From Pseudomonadota bacterium (lineage in GTDB: Bacteria; Pseudomonadota; Alphaproteobacteria; Micavibrionales; UBA2020): a DNA stretch of 64,000 nt. Position numbers and translations under genes: made by a program. This document shows positions 1-7,827 of this stretch, piece after piece. The stretch is from NCBI GenBank assembly GCA_021849295.1, contig JAJZTA010000005.1, forward strand, positions 339 to 64,338, given 5' to 3'. Every line of letters starts with the position of its first letter. Within the stretch, counting starts at the first letter, position 1. The notes under the pieces were generated by a model that saw nothing but the letters and a program-made list of their open reading frames with translations, was not told the origin of the DNA and did no database searches.

Positions 1-935
1 AGACCGGCACACTGACCGAGGGAAAACCGGCAGTGACCAAAATTATAACCGCCGAAGGCATAAGCGAGGATAAACTTCTCGCTCTGGTCGCCGCGTTGGA
101 ACGGGGCAGCGAGCATCCGCTGGCGCAGGCCGTCTTGAAAACCGCAGAGGATAAAAGCCTGTCCGTGCAGCCGGTGAAGAATTTCGCTTCGTCAACCGGC
201 AAGGGCGTCGCGGGTGAGGTCGACGGGCAATCCGTCGCCGTCGGAAATATCGCCCTCATGGAAGAATTGAAAATCGATACATCGGCTCTAAAGGAACAGG
301 CAGACGCCCTGCGACAGGAAGGCGCGACCGTGGTTTTCGCCGCCGTGGATGGCAAACCCGGTGGATTACTGGCAATCGCCGACCCCATCAAGGCCACAAC
401 GCCGCAGGCGCTGAGAGAATTGGAAAAGCTCGGCATTCACATTGTCATGCTGACAGGCGATAACGAAACGACGGCGCGGGCCGTGGCCGGAAAGCTGGGT
501 ATCCATGAGATCGAAGCGGGCGTCTTGCCGGAGAACAAGGCGCAGAAGGTCAAGCAATTGCGTGATCAGGGCCGTATCGTCGCCATGGCGGGCGACGGCA
601 CCAACGATGCCCCCGCGCTGACAGCTGCCGATATCGGCATTGCCATGGGCACGGGGACGGACGTGGCGATGGAAAGCGCCGGAATCACCTTGCTCAAAGG
701 CGACCTTACCGGCATTATCCGCGCCCGTCACCTTTCGCGCGCGGTGATGAAAAACATCAGACAGAACCTGTTTTTCGCCTTTGTTTATAATGCGGCGGGC
801 GTGCCCATCGCCGCCGGAGCGCTATATCCGCTTTTCGGGATTTTGCTCAGTCCCGTCATCGCCGCAGTGGCCATGTCGTTCAGTTCCGTATCCGTTATCA
901 GCAATGCGTTGCGGTTAAGAAGAGTAAAGATATGA
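1..935 (+). CDS. copA: Copper-translocating P-type ATPase, C-terminal part (5' truncated by window edge)
   Basis: This is the end of a heavy-metal P1B-type ATPase that would export copper across the inner membrane using ATP. The reading frame is open from base 3 and starts inside the phosphorylation loop: TGTLTEGKP is the tail of the [11 protein letters not shown] motif, with the phosphorylated Asp just outside the window. Further along are the P1B nucleotide-binding motif SEHPLA, the hinge motif [10 protein letters not shown], and two C-terminal membrane helices. The helices carry [10 protein letters not shown] and MSFSSVSV, which are typical of CopA-type copper pumps. Metal-binding N-terminal domains and the CPC helix are not visible. 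The next gene starts 24 bases downstream on the same strand and may be cotranscribed. Copper rather than silver is inferred from the family. Confidence 0.93.
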   Translation, partial: TGTLTEGKPAVTKIITAEGISEDKLLALVAALERGSEHPLAQAVLKTAEDKSLSVQPVKNFASSTGKGVAGEVDGQSVAVGNIALMEELKIDTSALKEQADALRQEGATVVFAAVDGKPGGLLAIADPIKATTPQALRELEKLGIHIVMLTGDNETTARAVAGKLGIHEIEAGVLPENKAQKVKQLRDQGRIVAMAGDGTNDAPALTAADIGIAMGTGTDVAMESAGITLLKGDLTGIIRARHLSRAVMKNIRQNLFFAFVYNAAGVPIAAGALYPLFGILLSPVIAAVAMSFSSVSVISNALRLRRVKI

Positions 936-959
936 TTTTTGCGGGAGGTTCAGAATAGA

Positions 960-1505
960 ATGAGCATTCGAAAAATATTTTTTCTTGTTGTCGCCTTTAC
1001 AGTTCTGTCCGGCAGTATTGCGTCTTTCGCAAGTGGACAGGACATGAAAGATCAAAATCGGCATAGGGCTGCCATAAAGACTGACAGCCGTCAGGCAGTT
1101 TATTTTCCGGCAAAGATGCAAAAGCATATTCTGGCTGATATGCGCGATCACTTACGGGCCTTATCTGAAATTCTGACCGCTATGTCAGTAGGTGAGTACA
1201 CCAATGCAGCGCATATCGCCCGCGCACGGCTGGGGCTGAACTCCCCGTCAGCAGCGGGCTGCACGAGCAGTGGAGCTTCCGTGCACGCCTGCACTGCGCC
1301 GTCGGCTGATATGGTGCGGATGATGGAACAGTTTATGCCGAAAGGGATGCGCAAGATGGGACGGGCGATGCACAAATCTGCCAGCGCCTTTGCAGCAGTA
1401 GCAGCACAAACAGAAAAGTCCGGAGATGCCAAAAAGGCTTACGCGGCGCTGGCGCGCGTTACGCGGCATTGCGTGGCTTGCCATGCGGTTTATAAAATGC
1501 GCTAA
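960..1505 (+). CDS. Secreted cytochrome c'-like haem protein
   Basis: This is a 181-residue exported protein. It starts with a Sec signal peptide (basic MSIRK, then a hydrophobic stretch ending near SFASGQ) and ends with a single haem-attachment motif CVACH about seven residues from the C-terminus. A CxxCH at the extreme C-terminus of a mostly helical protein is the layout of cytochrome c', a four-helix periplasmic haem protein often tied to nitric oxide binding. The ATG at 960 is chosen because GGGAGG lies 11 bases upstream and the signal peptide begins there; an upstream TTG at 939 would add seven residues before it. It sits next to the NO-response genes. Similarity outside the haem motif is weak, so the exact class is uncertain. 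Confidence 0.7.
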   Translation: MSIRKIFFLVVAFTVLSGSIASFASGQDMKDQNRHRAAIKTDSRQAVYFPAKMQKHILADMRDHLRALSEILTAMSVGEYTNAAHIARARLGLNSPSAAGCTSSGASVHACTAPSADMVRMMEQFMPKGMRKMGRAMHKSASAFAAVAAQTEKSGDAKKAYAALARVTRHCVACHAVYKMR

Positions 1506-1554
1506 TTTGATAATTTAGAGTTTAACTTTGATTGGGTTGGAATGGGCACTGTGT

Positions 1555-2253
1555 CTAGCATGTTATGGTGCGAAAGGTTGTCTCACACTCGGTGATGACG
1601 ACGTCCATAAGAATATCATGCGGCTGCGGGTGTATTGTATGCAAAGTGGTTTGCGAATATCCGATGCCAATAACGCGTGGCCGATTGGCAAGCGAAGCTA
1701 ACGTGCGATCATAATAGCCCCCGCCATAGCCGAGACGATGGCATTTCCGGTCAAAGCCGATCATCGGAATGACGAGAACGTCAGGTATAACCGGATCGCC
1801 ATGTGTGGGGGCCGGGATACCGGCGATGCCTTTTTCGAGTGGCGTATCCGGATGCCAGGTGCGGAATACCAGAGGCGCTTTGCGTTCAACGACAACGGGC
1901 AGAGCGCATACAGCGCCGCCTGTTCTGACGCGTTCCATCCATGGACGCAGGTCCGGTTCACCATGCATCGGCCAGTAGACGCCAATCAGCCGCTCTTCCA
2001 CTTTATCTAATATCGCATCAAGTTTTTCCGCGATCTCCGATGCTATGCGCGTCCGGTCATGGGTGCTGATTTTCATGCGTTCGGCGACGAGGCGCGCCCG
2101 CTCGGCCTTTCGCCAGCAGGCGACATCTATGGGCGTTTGTTCATCAGGGTTCGACTTGAAGCCTAAAGTCTCTGCATCGAGCTCATGCATCATGCAGGGA
2201 GATGAAGAAAAACATTCAAGATCGACATCTGGCGCCTTGCGCTTATCGCTCAT
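1555..2253 (-). CDS. fau: 5-formyltetrahydrofolate cyclo-ligase
   Basis: This is a 232-residue protein of the MTHFS/YgfA family, which converts 5-formyl-THF to 5,10-methenyl-THF using ATP in the cytosol. The family signature GFDRKCHRLGYGGGYYDR lies in the C-terminal half, with IGVYWPMHGEPD and the conserved basic helix WRKAERARLVAERM upstream. Compared with the roughly 190-residue standard enzyme it has an N-terminal extension of about 35 residues containing FSSSPCMMHELDAETLGF. From memory, similar extended versions occur next to denitrification/NO genes in alphaproteobacteria, which fits the neighbouring nsrR, RIC and nnrS. It converges with the cytochrome gene and is separated by 81 bp from nsrR on the same strand. 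Confidence 0.9.
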   Translation of the reverse strand: MSDKRKAPDVDLECFSSSPCMMHELDAETLGFKSNPDEQTPIDVACWRKAERARLVAERMKISTHDRTRIASEIAEKLDAILDKVEERLIGVYWPMHGEPDLRPWMERVRTGGAVCALPVVVERKAPLVFRTWHPDTPLEKGIAGIPAPTHGDPVIPDVLVIPMIGFDRKCHRLGYGGGYYDRTLASLANRPRVIGIGYSQTTLHTIHPQPHDILMDVVITECETTFRTITC

Positions 2254-2334
2254 TGGAAGTTTCCCTTAAACGGTCGACAGGGACGCGGTAGCTTTTGCAC
2301 GGGGTCGGATCGTAAATGTGATGTAAGATAACTT

Positions 2335-2802
2335 TCACGCCTTCCGCTTTTTCTTATTTTTTATTTTAGGCAGCGTATCGGGGAAAAGCACTGCGAGGGC
2401 ACGCGGGCGGGCGCATAAATCTTTGAGTGTGTAGGAATCCAGCACGCCGAGGAACGCCTGCAAGGCTTCGTTCAGAACGCCCTTAAGTCGACAGGCCGGC
2501 GAAATAATACATTGCGGCTTATCGCTGAAACATTCGACAATTTTAAATTCTTCTTCCATGCGCCGTACCACGTCACCGATGACAATGTTTTTCGGCGCCA
2601 TTGCCAGCCGCAATCCTCCCGTCCGGCCACGCTGCGCCTCTATAAACGACTCGTTGGTCAATTGCTGAACCACTTTCATGAGGTGGAATCTGGATATATC
2701 GTAGGATTCCGCAATTTCGCGCACGGTGACCGGACGATCGTTGTTAAGCGCCAGATATATAAGGACCCTCAAACTGTAATCCGTGTATGCCGTAAGCCGC
2801 AT
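2335..2802 (-). CDS. nsrR: Rrf2-family nitric-oxide-sensing repressor NsrR
   Basis: This is a 155-residue Rrf2-type winged-helix regulator. The N-terminus MRLTAYTDYSLRVLIYLAL and the recognition helix around SRFHLMKVVQQL are typical of the family. Three cysteines at about residues 91, 98 and 104 (VECFSDKPQC, then SPACRLKG) match the Fe-S ligands of NsrR. In the family, NO damages the cluster and relieves repression of NO-detoxification genes. The gene is divergent from the RIC gene. An AAGATGTATT-type palindrome lies 18 bases upstream of its start and a second one in front of the RIC gene, so autoregulation and control of the divergent operon are likely. The protein ends in a lysine-rich tail. 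Confidence 0.92.
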   Translation of the reverse strand: MRLTAYTDYSLRVLIYLALNNDRPVTVREIAESYDISRFHLMKVVQQLTNESFIEAQRGRTGGLRLAMAPKNIVIGDVVRRMEEEFKIVECFSDKPQCIISPACRLKGVLNEALQAFLGVLDSYTLKDLCARPRALAVLFPDTLPKIKNKKKRKA

Positions 2803-2819
2803 TTTGCCCTCATGTCGTA

Positions 2820-2842
2820 AAGATGTATTAAAATTACCTCTT
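2820..2842. promoter_or_regulatory. NsrR-type operator, nsrR-proximal
   Basis: This 23-bp imperfect palindrome has half-site AAGATGTATT on the left and a degenerate mirror (ATTACCTCTT) on the right. It matches the NsrR consensus of AAGATG-type arms about an A/T centre. It begins 18 bases upstream of the nsrR start codon, so it could mediate autorepression. The right arm is the weaker one. Confidence 0.65.
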
Positions 2843-2901
2843 TTCTATAGTATTTGTCCAGCCTCGCAAAAATCCTCTTTACAAAAGCCCCTACCGGATT
2901 A

Positions 2902-2924
2902 AAGATGTATTTAAAATACTACTT
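2902..2924. promoter_or_regulatory. NsrR-type operator in front of the RIC gene
   Basis: This second 23-bp palindrome has arms AAGATGTATTT and AAATACTACTT and lies 19 bases before the RIC start codon. It shares the first ten bases with the nsrR-proximal site. A possible -35 (TTTACA at 2878-2883) with 17-bp spacing would put the -10 on the operator, so NsrR binding would block RNA polymerase. The promoter placement is inference; the palindrome itself is plain. Confidence 0.72.
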
Positions 2925-2942
2925 TTAATCAGGAGACGAATC

Positions 2943-3617
2943 ATGGCCACTGCAATCAAGAAATTCGATGAAATGACACTGGGCGAAATCGCGGCGAATA
3001 TCCCGGGGGCGACAGCTGTCTTCCGCCGTCATGATCTCGATTTCTGCTGTGCGGGACATCAGCCGTTCACACAAGCTGTTGCCGACAAGAAACTGGATAA
3101 AAACGTTCTTATCAAGGAGCTGTCCGCGTTACCCACCACGACGGAAGATACTGATGGCTTTCCCGCCGCCGGCACGGATACGCCGACGCTTATTAATTAC
3201 ATCATCTCCCGTTTTCACGAAGAACATCGCGACCAGTTCCCCGAACTCATTCAACTGGCGGGCAAAGTCGAAAAAGTCCATGCTGGTAGCCCGCTTTGCC
3301 CGAAGGGGCTGGAGGCGCATCTTCGTGCCATGTTTTCGGAGCTGCTCACGCACATGGAAAAAGAAGAGAATATCCTTTTTCCAATGCTGGCAAAGGGCGT
3401 GCCCTGCGCGCAGCTTGGCGGCCCCATTGCCATGATGGAAAGCGAGCATGAGGATCATGGACACGCGCTTTTGGCTATCCGTGCATTGACGCATAACGGC
3501 AAACTGCCGGAGGAAGCCTGCAACAGCTGGCGGGCGCTATATCGTGGCCTCACACAGCTGGAAGAGGACTTGGTTAAGCATATTCATCTGGAGAACAATA
3601 TTCTGTTTGTGCGCTGA
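2943..3617 (+). CDS. ytfE: Iron-sulfur cluster repair di-iron protein (RIC/YtfE/ScdA)
   Basis: This is a 224-residue cytosolic protein that helps restore Fe-S clusters damaged by nitric oxide or peroxide. The N-terminal ScdA/DUF542 domain (residues 1-70) has the hallmark double cysteine LDFCCAGH (C35, C36). A hemerythrin-like four-helix domain follows, with likely di-iron ligands at H92/H95 (FHEEHRD), H137 and E141 (THMEKEE), H169/H172 (ESEHEDHG) and H213-E217 (HIHLENN). GGAG lies just upstream of the ATG. It is the first gene of a unit continuing into nnrS and the DsbD-like gene, under the NsrR-type operator at 2902. Confidence 0.94.
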   Translation: MATAIKKFDEMTLGEIAANIPGATAVFRRHDLDFCCAGHQPFTQAVADKKLDKNVLIKELSALPTTTEDTDGFPAAGTDTPTLINYIISRFHEEHRDQFPELIQLAGKVEKVHAGSPLCPKGLEAHLRAMFSELLTHMEKEENILFPMLAKGVPCAQLGGPIAMMESEHEDHGHALLAIRALTHNGKLPEEACNSWRALYRGLTQLEEDLVKHIHLENNILFVR

Positions 3618-3628
3618 CCCCAGGAGAT

Positions 3629-4816
3629 ATGCTTGTGAAAAATATACTGGACGCACCTTTCTGGGACCGAGGCTTCCGACCGTTTTTTCTGCTCGGCGCC
3701 GCTTATGCCGTGTTTATGATTGTCGCGTGGGTCGGGGTTTTCGGCGGATTTTTTCGCATACCGGTGGCCTGGAACGATCCGACAATGTGGCATGCGCACG
3801 AGATGATATTCGGGTTTACGCTGGCCATCATCGCAGGCTTTCTGCTGACGGCAGTCTCCAACTGGACGGGCGGCGCGCCGACGCGGCGCGGTTATCTGAT
3901 GCTGCTCTGCGGCGTCTGGCTTGCGGGGCGCTTGTCTTTTTGGTGGGGGTATGCGCCGCAGCCCGTTCTCTCGTTCATCGATTTGTCCTTTATTCCGCTT
4001 CTGGGGATCTGTCTTGCCATTCCGCTGATCCGCGCCAAAAATCACCATAACCTTTCTTTTATCGGCGTACTGACCTTGCTGTTTCTTTGTGATCTGAATA
4101 TGCACCTGATCGCGCTGGGCCTTGTCAAAGGCGATCCACGAATAACGGCTTATACTGCCGTACTGGTTGTATTAATGATCGTTTCGATTGTCTCCAGCCG
4201 GATCATCCCGTCTTTTACGGTGGCGGGCTTGCGTCAGCGCGGGTTGACGCTTTTCCAGACCGACCAGACAAAAACCGACATAACCGCGATGCTGTTGTTG
4301 TTCGCGCTCGCTGTTGCGGTGTTCTTGACCGGCTTAAAGTCAATGCCGACGGCATTGTGTGCTCTGGCGGCGGGATTGATCCATCTTTGGCGCATGCGCC
4401 ATTGGCATAGCCTCAAAACCAGCGGAGAGCCGATGCTGTGGATTCTTCATGCGGGACATTTCTGGCTTGTGGCAGGACTGCTTTCCTTGGGCCTGCACGC
4501 ATTGGGCCTGGTGACGTTCGCCTCGCTGGCGCTGCATATGCTGACGGTCGGATGCATCGGCAGTTTGACGCTGGGCATGATGGCGCGCGTGTCGCTCGGG
4601 CATACCGGACGCCTCATCAGGACTAATGCCGCCATGGTATTGGCCTTTTTAATGATGCAATGGGCCGCTATTCTCAGATGTCTGGCGATTATGGTGGGGA
4701 GCAACCATTATCTTTCCTGGATCATGGTAACCGGCATATTTTGGGTTGCCGCGTATTCTCTCTATCTCGTGATTTATACGCCGATATTGTTTGGGCCGAG
4801 GGCGGACAGAGGATGA
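3629..4816 (+). CDS. nnrS: NnrS family haem/copper membrane protein
   Basis: This is a 395-residue protein with about twelve hydrophobic membrane segments. NnrS proteins protect cells from nitrosative stress, probably by limiting formation of dinitrosyl-iron complexes. Family features visible are FWDRGFRPFFLLGA at the N-terminus, WHAHEMIFGF, an internal ARLSLGHTGR-type motif (MARVSLGHTGR) and several membrane histidines. The gene begins 11 bases after RIC. AGGAG sits only two bases before the ATG at 3629 but eight before a GTG at 3635, so the true start may be the GTG two codons in. Its stop overlaps the next start as ATGA, pointing to translational coupling. Confidence 0.92.
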   Translation: MLVKNILDAPFWDRGFRPFFLLGAAYAVFMIVAWVGVFGGFFRIPVAWNDPTMWHAHEMIFGFTLAIIAGFLLTAVSNWTGGAPTRRGYLMLLCGVWLAGRLSFWWGYAPQPVLSFIDLSFIPLLGICLAIPLIRAKNHHNLSFIGVLTLLFLCDLNMHLIALGLVKGDPRITAYTAVLVVLMIVSIVSSRIIPSFTVAGLRQRGLTLFQTDQTKTDITAMLLLFALAVAVFLTGLKSMPTALCALAAGLIHLWRMRHWHSLKTSGEPMLWILHAGHFWLVAGLLSLGLHALGLVTFASLALHMLTVGCIGSLTLGMMARVSLGHTGRLIRTNAAMVLAFLMMQWAAILRCLAIMVGSNHYLSWIMVTGIFWVAAYSLYLVIYTPILFGPRADRG

Positions 4817-5772
4817 AACGGTTATTTTTTCATTTCCTTGTTTCGCTACTCGTCGGATTTACTTTTTTAGCAATTCCGCGCGCAGTGCGTGCACAAAACT
4901 TACCGACAGCCCCTCATATACAGGTACGGCTGATTTCGTCGGTTACAGGTGCCGGCAGACCCAAGACGATTACGGCGGGCGTGGAGATGAAGCTGCCGCC
5001 CGGATGGGATACTTATTGGCGCACGCCTGGTGAAACGGGACTGCCCCCTGTTTTTGATTGGCAAGGCTCGCAAAATCTGAGATCAGCTAAGGTTCTCTGG
5101 CCTGCGCCAACCCGTTACGTTTCTTTCGGTATTCAATACTTTGGCTACAGCGATGACGTGGTCTTTCCTATCATGGTTGTCCCGCGCACGTCCGGTGCCG
5201 CTGTTGGTCTTCATCTCAATCTCCATTTTCTGGTTTGCAAATGCATCTGCGTGCCGCAACAGAGAACACTGACGCTTGAAATTCCCGCCGGTGAAGCGAA
5301 AACGAACGTAAATAAGCCTCTGCTTGCGGCAGCACTTAAGAATATCCCGTCAGATGCAGGGCGGAATATGTTTTCAATTAAGAGAGTCTGGCTGGCCAGA
5401 TCTGGCAAAAAAGTATTTTTCCACGCTGAGGGTCATGTTAGGACAGCTCCTAAACAACATGCCGACCTGTTTATTGAAACCCAAAGCGGTGTCAGCTTTG
5501 GAAAGCCCAAATTTACGTACAATTCTCGCACACAAAAACTGGAAATGCGCGCTCCCCTACGGACGGGAAATACGATAAGGGAGCTTGAAAGAAAGCTTAA
5601 TGGCACGCCCGTCACCCTTACTTACGTGAGCGGCAACACCGCATACGAAAGGCACGTTCCATTCAGCGACATGCAGCGCATCCACACGCTACATGTCAAT
5701 CTAAAAATTCTGCTCTATGCCTTACTTGGCGTATTAGTGGTCGGTGTCATCGTATTAAAGATAAAGAAGTGA
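4813..5772 (+). CDS. Membrane-anchored DsbD/ScsB N-terminal-domain protein
   Basis: This is a 319-residue exported protein. It has a signal peptide (MKRLFFHFLVSLLVGFTF ending at VRAQ), then a periplasmic beta-rich domain with LPPGWDTYWRTPGETGLPP and the paired cysteines of HFLVCKCICVP. Both features belong to the N-terminal domain of ScsB/DsbD-type disulfide reductases. Instead of the eight-helix electron-transfer domain and thioredoxin domain found in full-length ScsB (over 600 residues), it ends in a single membrane helix (ILLYALLGVLVVGVIVL) and basic residues. It thus looks like a stand-alone sensor or redox-partner domain. The ATG overlaps the nnrS stop. The link to NO stress is from context only. 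Confidence 0.7.
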   Translation: MKRLFFHFLVSLLVGFTFLAIPRAVRAQNLPTAPHIQVRLISSVTGAGRPKTITAGVEMKLPPGWDTYWRTPGETGLPPVFDWQGSQNLRSAKVLWPAPTRYVSFGIQYFGYSDDVVFPIMVVPRTSGAAVGLHLNLHFLVCKCICVPQQRTLTLEIPAGEAKTNVNKPLLAAALKNIPSDAGRNMFSIKRVWLARSGKKVFFHAEGHVRTAPKQHADLFIETQSGVSFGKPKFTYNSRTQKLEMRAPLRTGNTIRELERKLNGTPVTLTYVSGNTAYERHVPFSDMQRIHTLHVNLKILLYALLGVLVVGVIVLKIKK

Positions 5773-5824
5773 GACGTTACCGACTATGATGTCGAAATCC
5801 TTCCTTTAGGGCTTCGCATTTCCT

Positions 5825-5852
5825 TTGAAAACTATGGCCAAAACAGTATTAT
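5825..5852 (+). promoter_or_regulatory. Probable sigma-70 promoter of tRNA-Arg
   Basis: TTGAAA (5825-5830) and TATTAT (5847-5852) are spaced by 16 bases and end 20 bases before the mature tRNA 5' end. This is a normal distance for a tRNA promoter. Confidence 0.55.
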
Positions 5853-5872
5853 AAAGCACGATAGGCTATATT

Positions 5873-5949
5873 CTCCCCGTAGCTCAGCAGGATAGAGCGG
5901 CAGTTTCCTAAACTGCAGGCCACTGGTTCGAATCCAGTCGGGGAGGCCA
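5873..5949 (+). tRNA. tRNA-Arg (anticodon CCT), CCA encoded
   Basis: All arms fold. The acceptor stem CTCCCCG pairs perfectly with CGGGGAG. The D stem is GCTC/GAGC. The anticodon stem GCAGT/ACTGC encloses the loop TTCCTAA, giving anticodon CCT (reads AGG). The T stem ACTGG/CCAGT has loop TTCGAAT. Discriminator G and the genomic CCA end at 5949. The 3' half, from inside the 5' anticodon stem to CCA, is the segment reiterated downstream, so this gene looks like an integration target for a tyrosine recombinase. Confidence 0.96.
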
Positions 5950-6389
5950 AATCCCCGAATCATGCAAAATTTACACACTTTCTTACACACTTTAAGAAAA
6001 AATAAAATATTTTATAGTAATATCAAATAGATATAGATAGTACTTGTTGTTTCCTAAACTGCAGGCCACTGGTTCGAATCCAGTCGGGGAGGCCAAATCC
6101 CCCGAATCATGCAAAATTTACACACTTTCTTACACACCTTAAGAAAAAATAAAATATTTTATAATAATATCAGATATATATAGATAGTACTTGTTGTTTC
6201 CTAAACTGCAGGCCACTGGTTCGAATCCAGTCGGGGAGGCCAAATCCCCCGAATCGCGCAAAATTTACACACTTTCTTACACACCTTAAGAAAAAATAAA
6301 ATATTTTATTTTAATATCAAATAGATATAGATAGTACTTGTTGTTTCCTAAACACTAAGTTGTAGGTTCGAATCCTATCGGGGACGCCA
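5903..6389 (+). repeat. Tandem array of tRNA-Arg 3' halves with AT-rich arms (period about 147 bp)
   Basis: Three near-identical units start at 5903, 6049 and 6196. Each has the 47-base tRNA-Arg 3' half (anticodon loop to CCA) followed by about 100 bases of AT-rich sequence. A fourth, diverged 47-base half starts at 6343 and ends in CCA at 6389; it keeps the anticodon-loop core, TTCGAAT and CGGGGA but differs in between. The AT-rich arm contains two copies of TTACACAC and ends in AGTACTTGTT just before the next core. This resembles an attachment-site core plus arm sites repeated in tandem. No integrase or other gene lies inside. The stretch 5950-6419 is otherwise free of genes. Confidence 0.9.
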
Positions 6390-6419
6390 TTTTTCAAGCG
6401 CTGATCCGCTTAAAAAAAT

Positions 6420-7574
6420 CTAAAGCGGGACAAAAGCCATCCTTGCGGCATGATCCCCCAGCATTGCCTTTATTTCATCGGCATAGTTCGGATTGGTCAG
6501 GATGATCGTCGAAACGCCGTTCGCTATGGCTGTTTCCCGGTCCACGACGGGGTGTGCCGTGAGAGGAACATATTTGTTCTGCTTGAGCGGATTGATGTCG
6601 ATCAGACAGTGGACCAGCTTTGCTTCCGGATCCAGCTCCTGCACGAAGGTCGCCCCCTTGGTGGCGGCGCCCCACACGGCGACCTTGCCCCGTTTAGCCA
6701 GATCCGTCAGTTTGTCATGCCATTGCGTCTTGAAGGCTGCCGTGTTTTCGACGAAGCGGCGCGCGATCCTCTCGTCCGGCACAGGCAGACTGTTTTCGAC
6801 GCGGGCGGGGACGGATTCAATCCAGAGGTATTGATCGCCAAAAACATGCGATACGTCTTTCGTCTCGAAGCCCGCGCGGGCAAAAGCGAAAGCAAGCGAC
6901 TCCGCCGTGAAATAGGAGCAGTGCTCATAGCACAAATCCCAGAACGCATTGTTCCTGAATATCCAGTTGATGCAGGGCGTTTCGAAAAACACATGCGCCT
7001 GCGGCGCGCGTTCCAGGGCGGCGCGGACGGTGCGCAGGATCTCCAGCGGCTGCGGAATATGCTCGATGACATGTCTGGAAAAAACCGCGTTCGGCAGGAA
7101 TGTCAGCTTGTCCAGCGCTTTTGCGTCGAAGTACGATTTGTAGATGGTGCAACCGGGGACTTCCTTGCCGTCGTAGCTGGGATCGAAGCCGACGGCGGCG
7201 TCCCCCTGCAAAGGCCGCGTTTTGCGCAGGAGCTTGAGAAAATCCCCCTGTCCGCAACCGACTTCTATCGCCTGCAACGGCGCGCCGGAAGAAGAGGCGC
7301 GCACGCGTTCCGCCATCTCCTGCATATGCGCCATGAAACGGCCGGAGTTGCTCTGGTTGTTCTCGTAATCGTCGCCGTAAGGAACGAGAGAAAGATCGAA
7401 GGCGCCGTTAAACACGAAGCCGCAACTGCGGCAAAATAAAAGACGCATCTCGCCTGCCGGCGCCGCCCGCGCCTCATCCGCGGTTTCATGCAGCCTGTTG
7501 GCGCTCACCATGACTCTTGGCCGGTGGGCGACCGGCAGAAATTGATCATGGCTGCATAGAGGACAGGATGTCAT
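6420..7574 (-). CDS. Class I SAM-dependent methyltransferase, sugar C-methyltransferase type
   Basis: This 384-residue protein has the three-part layout of NDP-sugar C-methyltransferases such as the TylC3-like family. There is an N-terminal zinc-binding region with CPLC and CRSC pairs. The SAM-binding fold has motif I as EVGCGQGDFL and HVIEHIPQPLE after strand 4. A C-terminal domain begins around KVAVWGAATKGATF. It probably methylates a nucleotide sugar or related metabolite; the substrate cannot be told. The ATG at 7574 is preferred to a GTG three codons upstream because AAGAG lies about eight bases before it. Its 3' end lies 31 bp from the tRNA-half array. A sugar epimerase-like gene starts divergently about 250 bp away, which suggests a surface-polysaccharide role. 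Confidence 0.85.
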   Translation of the reverse strand: MTSCPLCSHDQFLPVAHRPRVMVSANRLHETADEARAAPAGEMRLLFCRSCGFVFNGAFDLSLVPYGDDYENNQSNSGRFMAHMQEMAERVRASSSGAPLQAIEVGCGQGDFLKLLRKTRPLQGDAAVGFDPSYDGKEVPGCTIYKSYFDAKALDKLTFLPNAVFSRHVIEHIPQPLEILRTVRAALERAPQAHVFFETPCINWIFRNNAFWDLCYEHCSYFTAESLAFAFARAGFETKDVSHVFGDQYLWIESVPARVENSLPVPDERIARRFVENTAAFKTQWHDKLTDLAKRGKVAVWGAATKGATFVQELDPEAKLVHCLIDINPLKQNKYVPLTAHPVVDRETAIANGVSTIILTNPNYADEIKAMLGDHAARMAFVPL

Positions 7575-7684
7575 GTAAACCACTCTTTGCCCCGAAGGGG
7601 ACGTTATTGCGGAATTTGACGGTAGATGAAAAACAAGGCGGTATCCAGAAAATATTTTGATTACATGGGGTTAAGATACAATAA

Positions 7685-7739
7685 TTATATTAAAAATTAT
7701 ATTAAACCACTATTATATGTTTTATATTAAACTACTATT
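7685..7739. repeat. AT-rich direct repeats in divergent intergenic region
   Basis: TTATATTAA occurs three times (7685, 7697, 7722). The last two copies extend to 18-base repeats, 7697-7714 and 7722-7739, differing at one position and spaced by 25 bp. They lie between the methyltransferase and epimerase genes and could bind a regulator on one DNA face; function is not known. Confidence 0.6.
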
Positions 7740-7827
7740 GTAAGAGTTCTGTAGGGACTAATCGTATCAAGTAGACTTGGCTTATAGAACAACAATCCCT
7801 TTTTTTCGTTTAATCGGCAGTTTTCCA

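Noticed and set aside
6343-6389. A second complete tRNA at the end of the array
   Set aside because: Only the 3' half is present. No 5' acceptor or D arm precedes it, and the preceding sequence is the AT-rich arm.
5950-6419. CRISPR array
   Set aside because: The unit is a 47-base tRNA fragment plus a near-identical spacer of about 100 bases, so spacers are not unique, and no cas gene is nearby.
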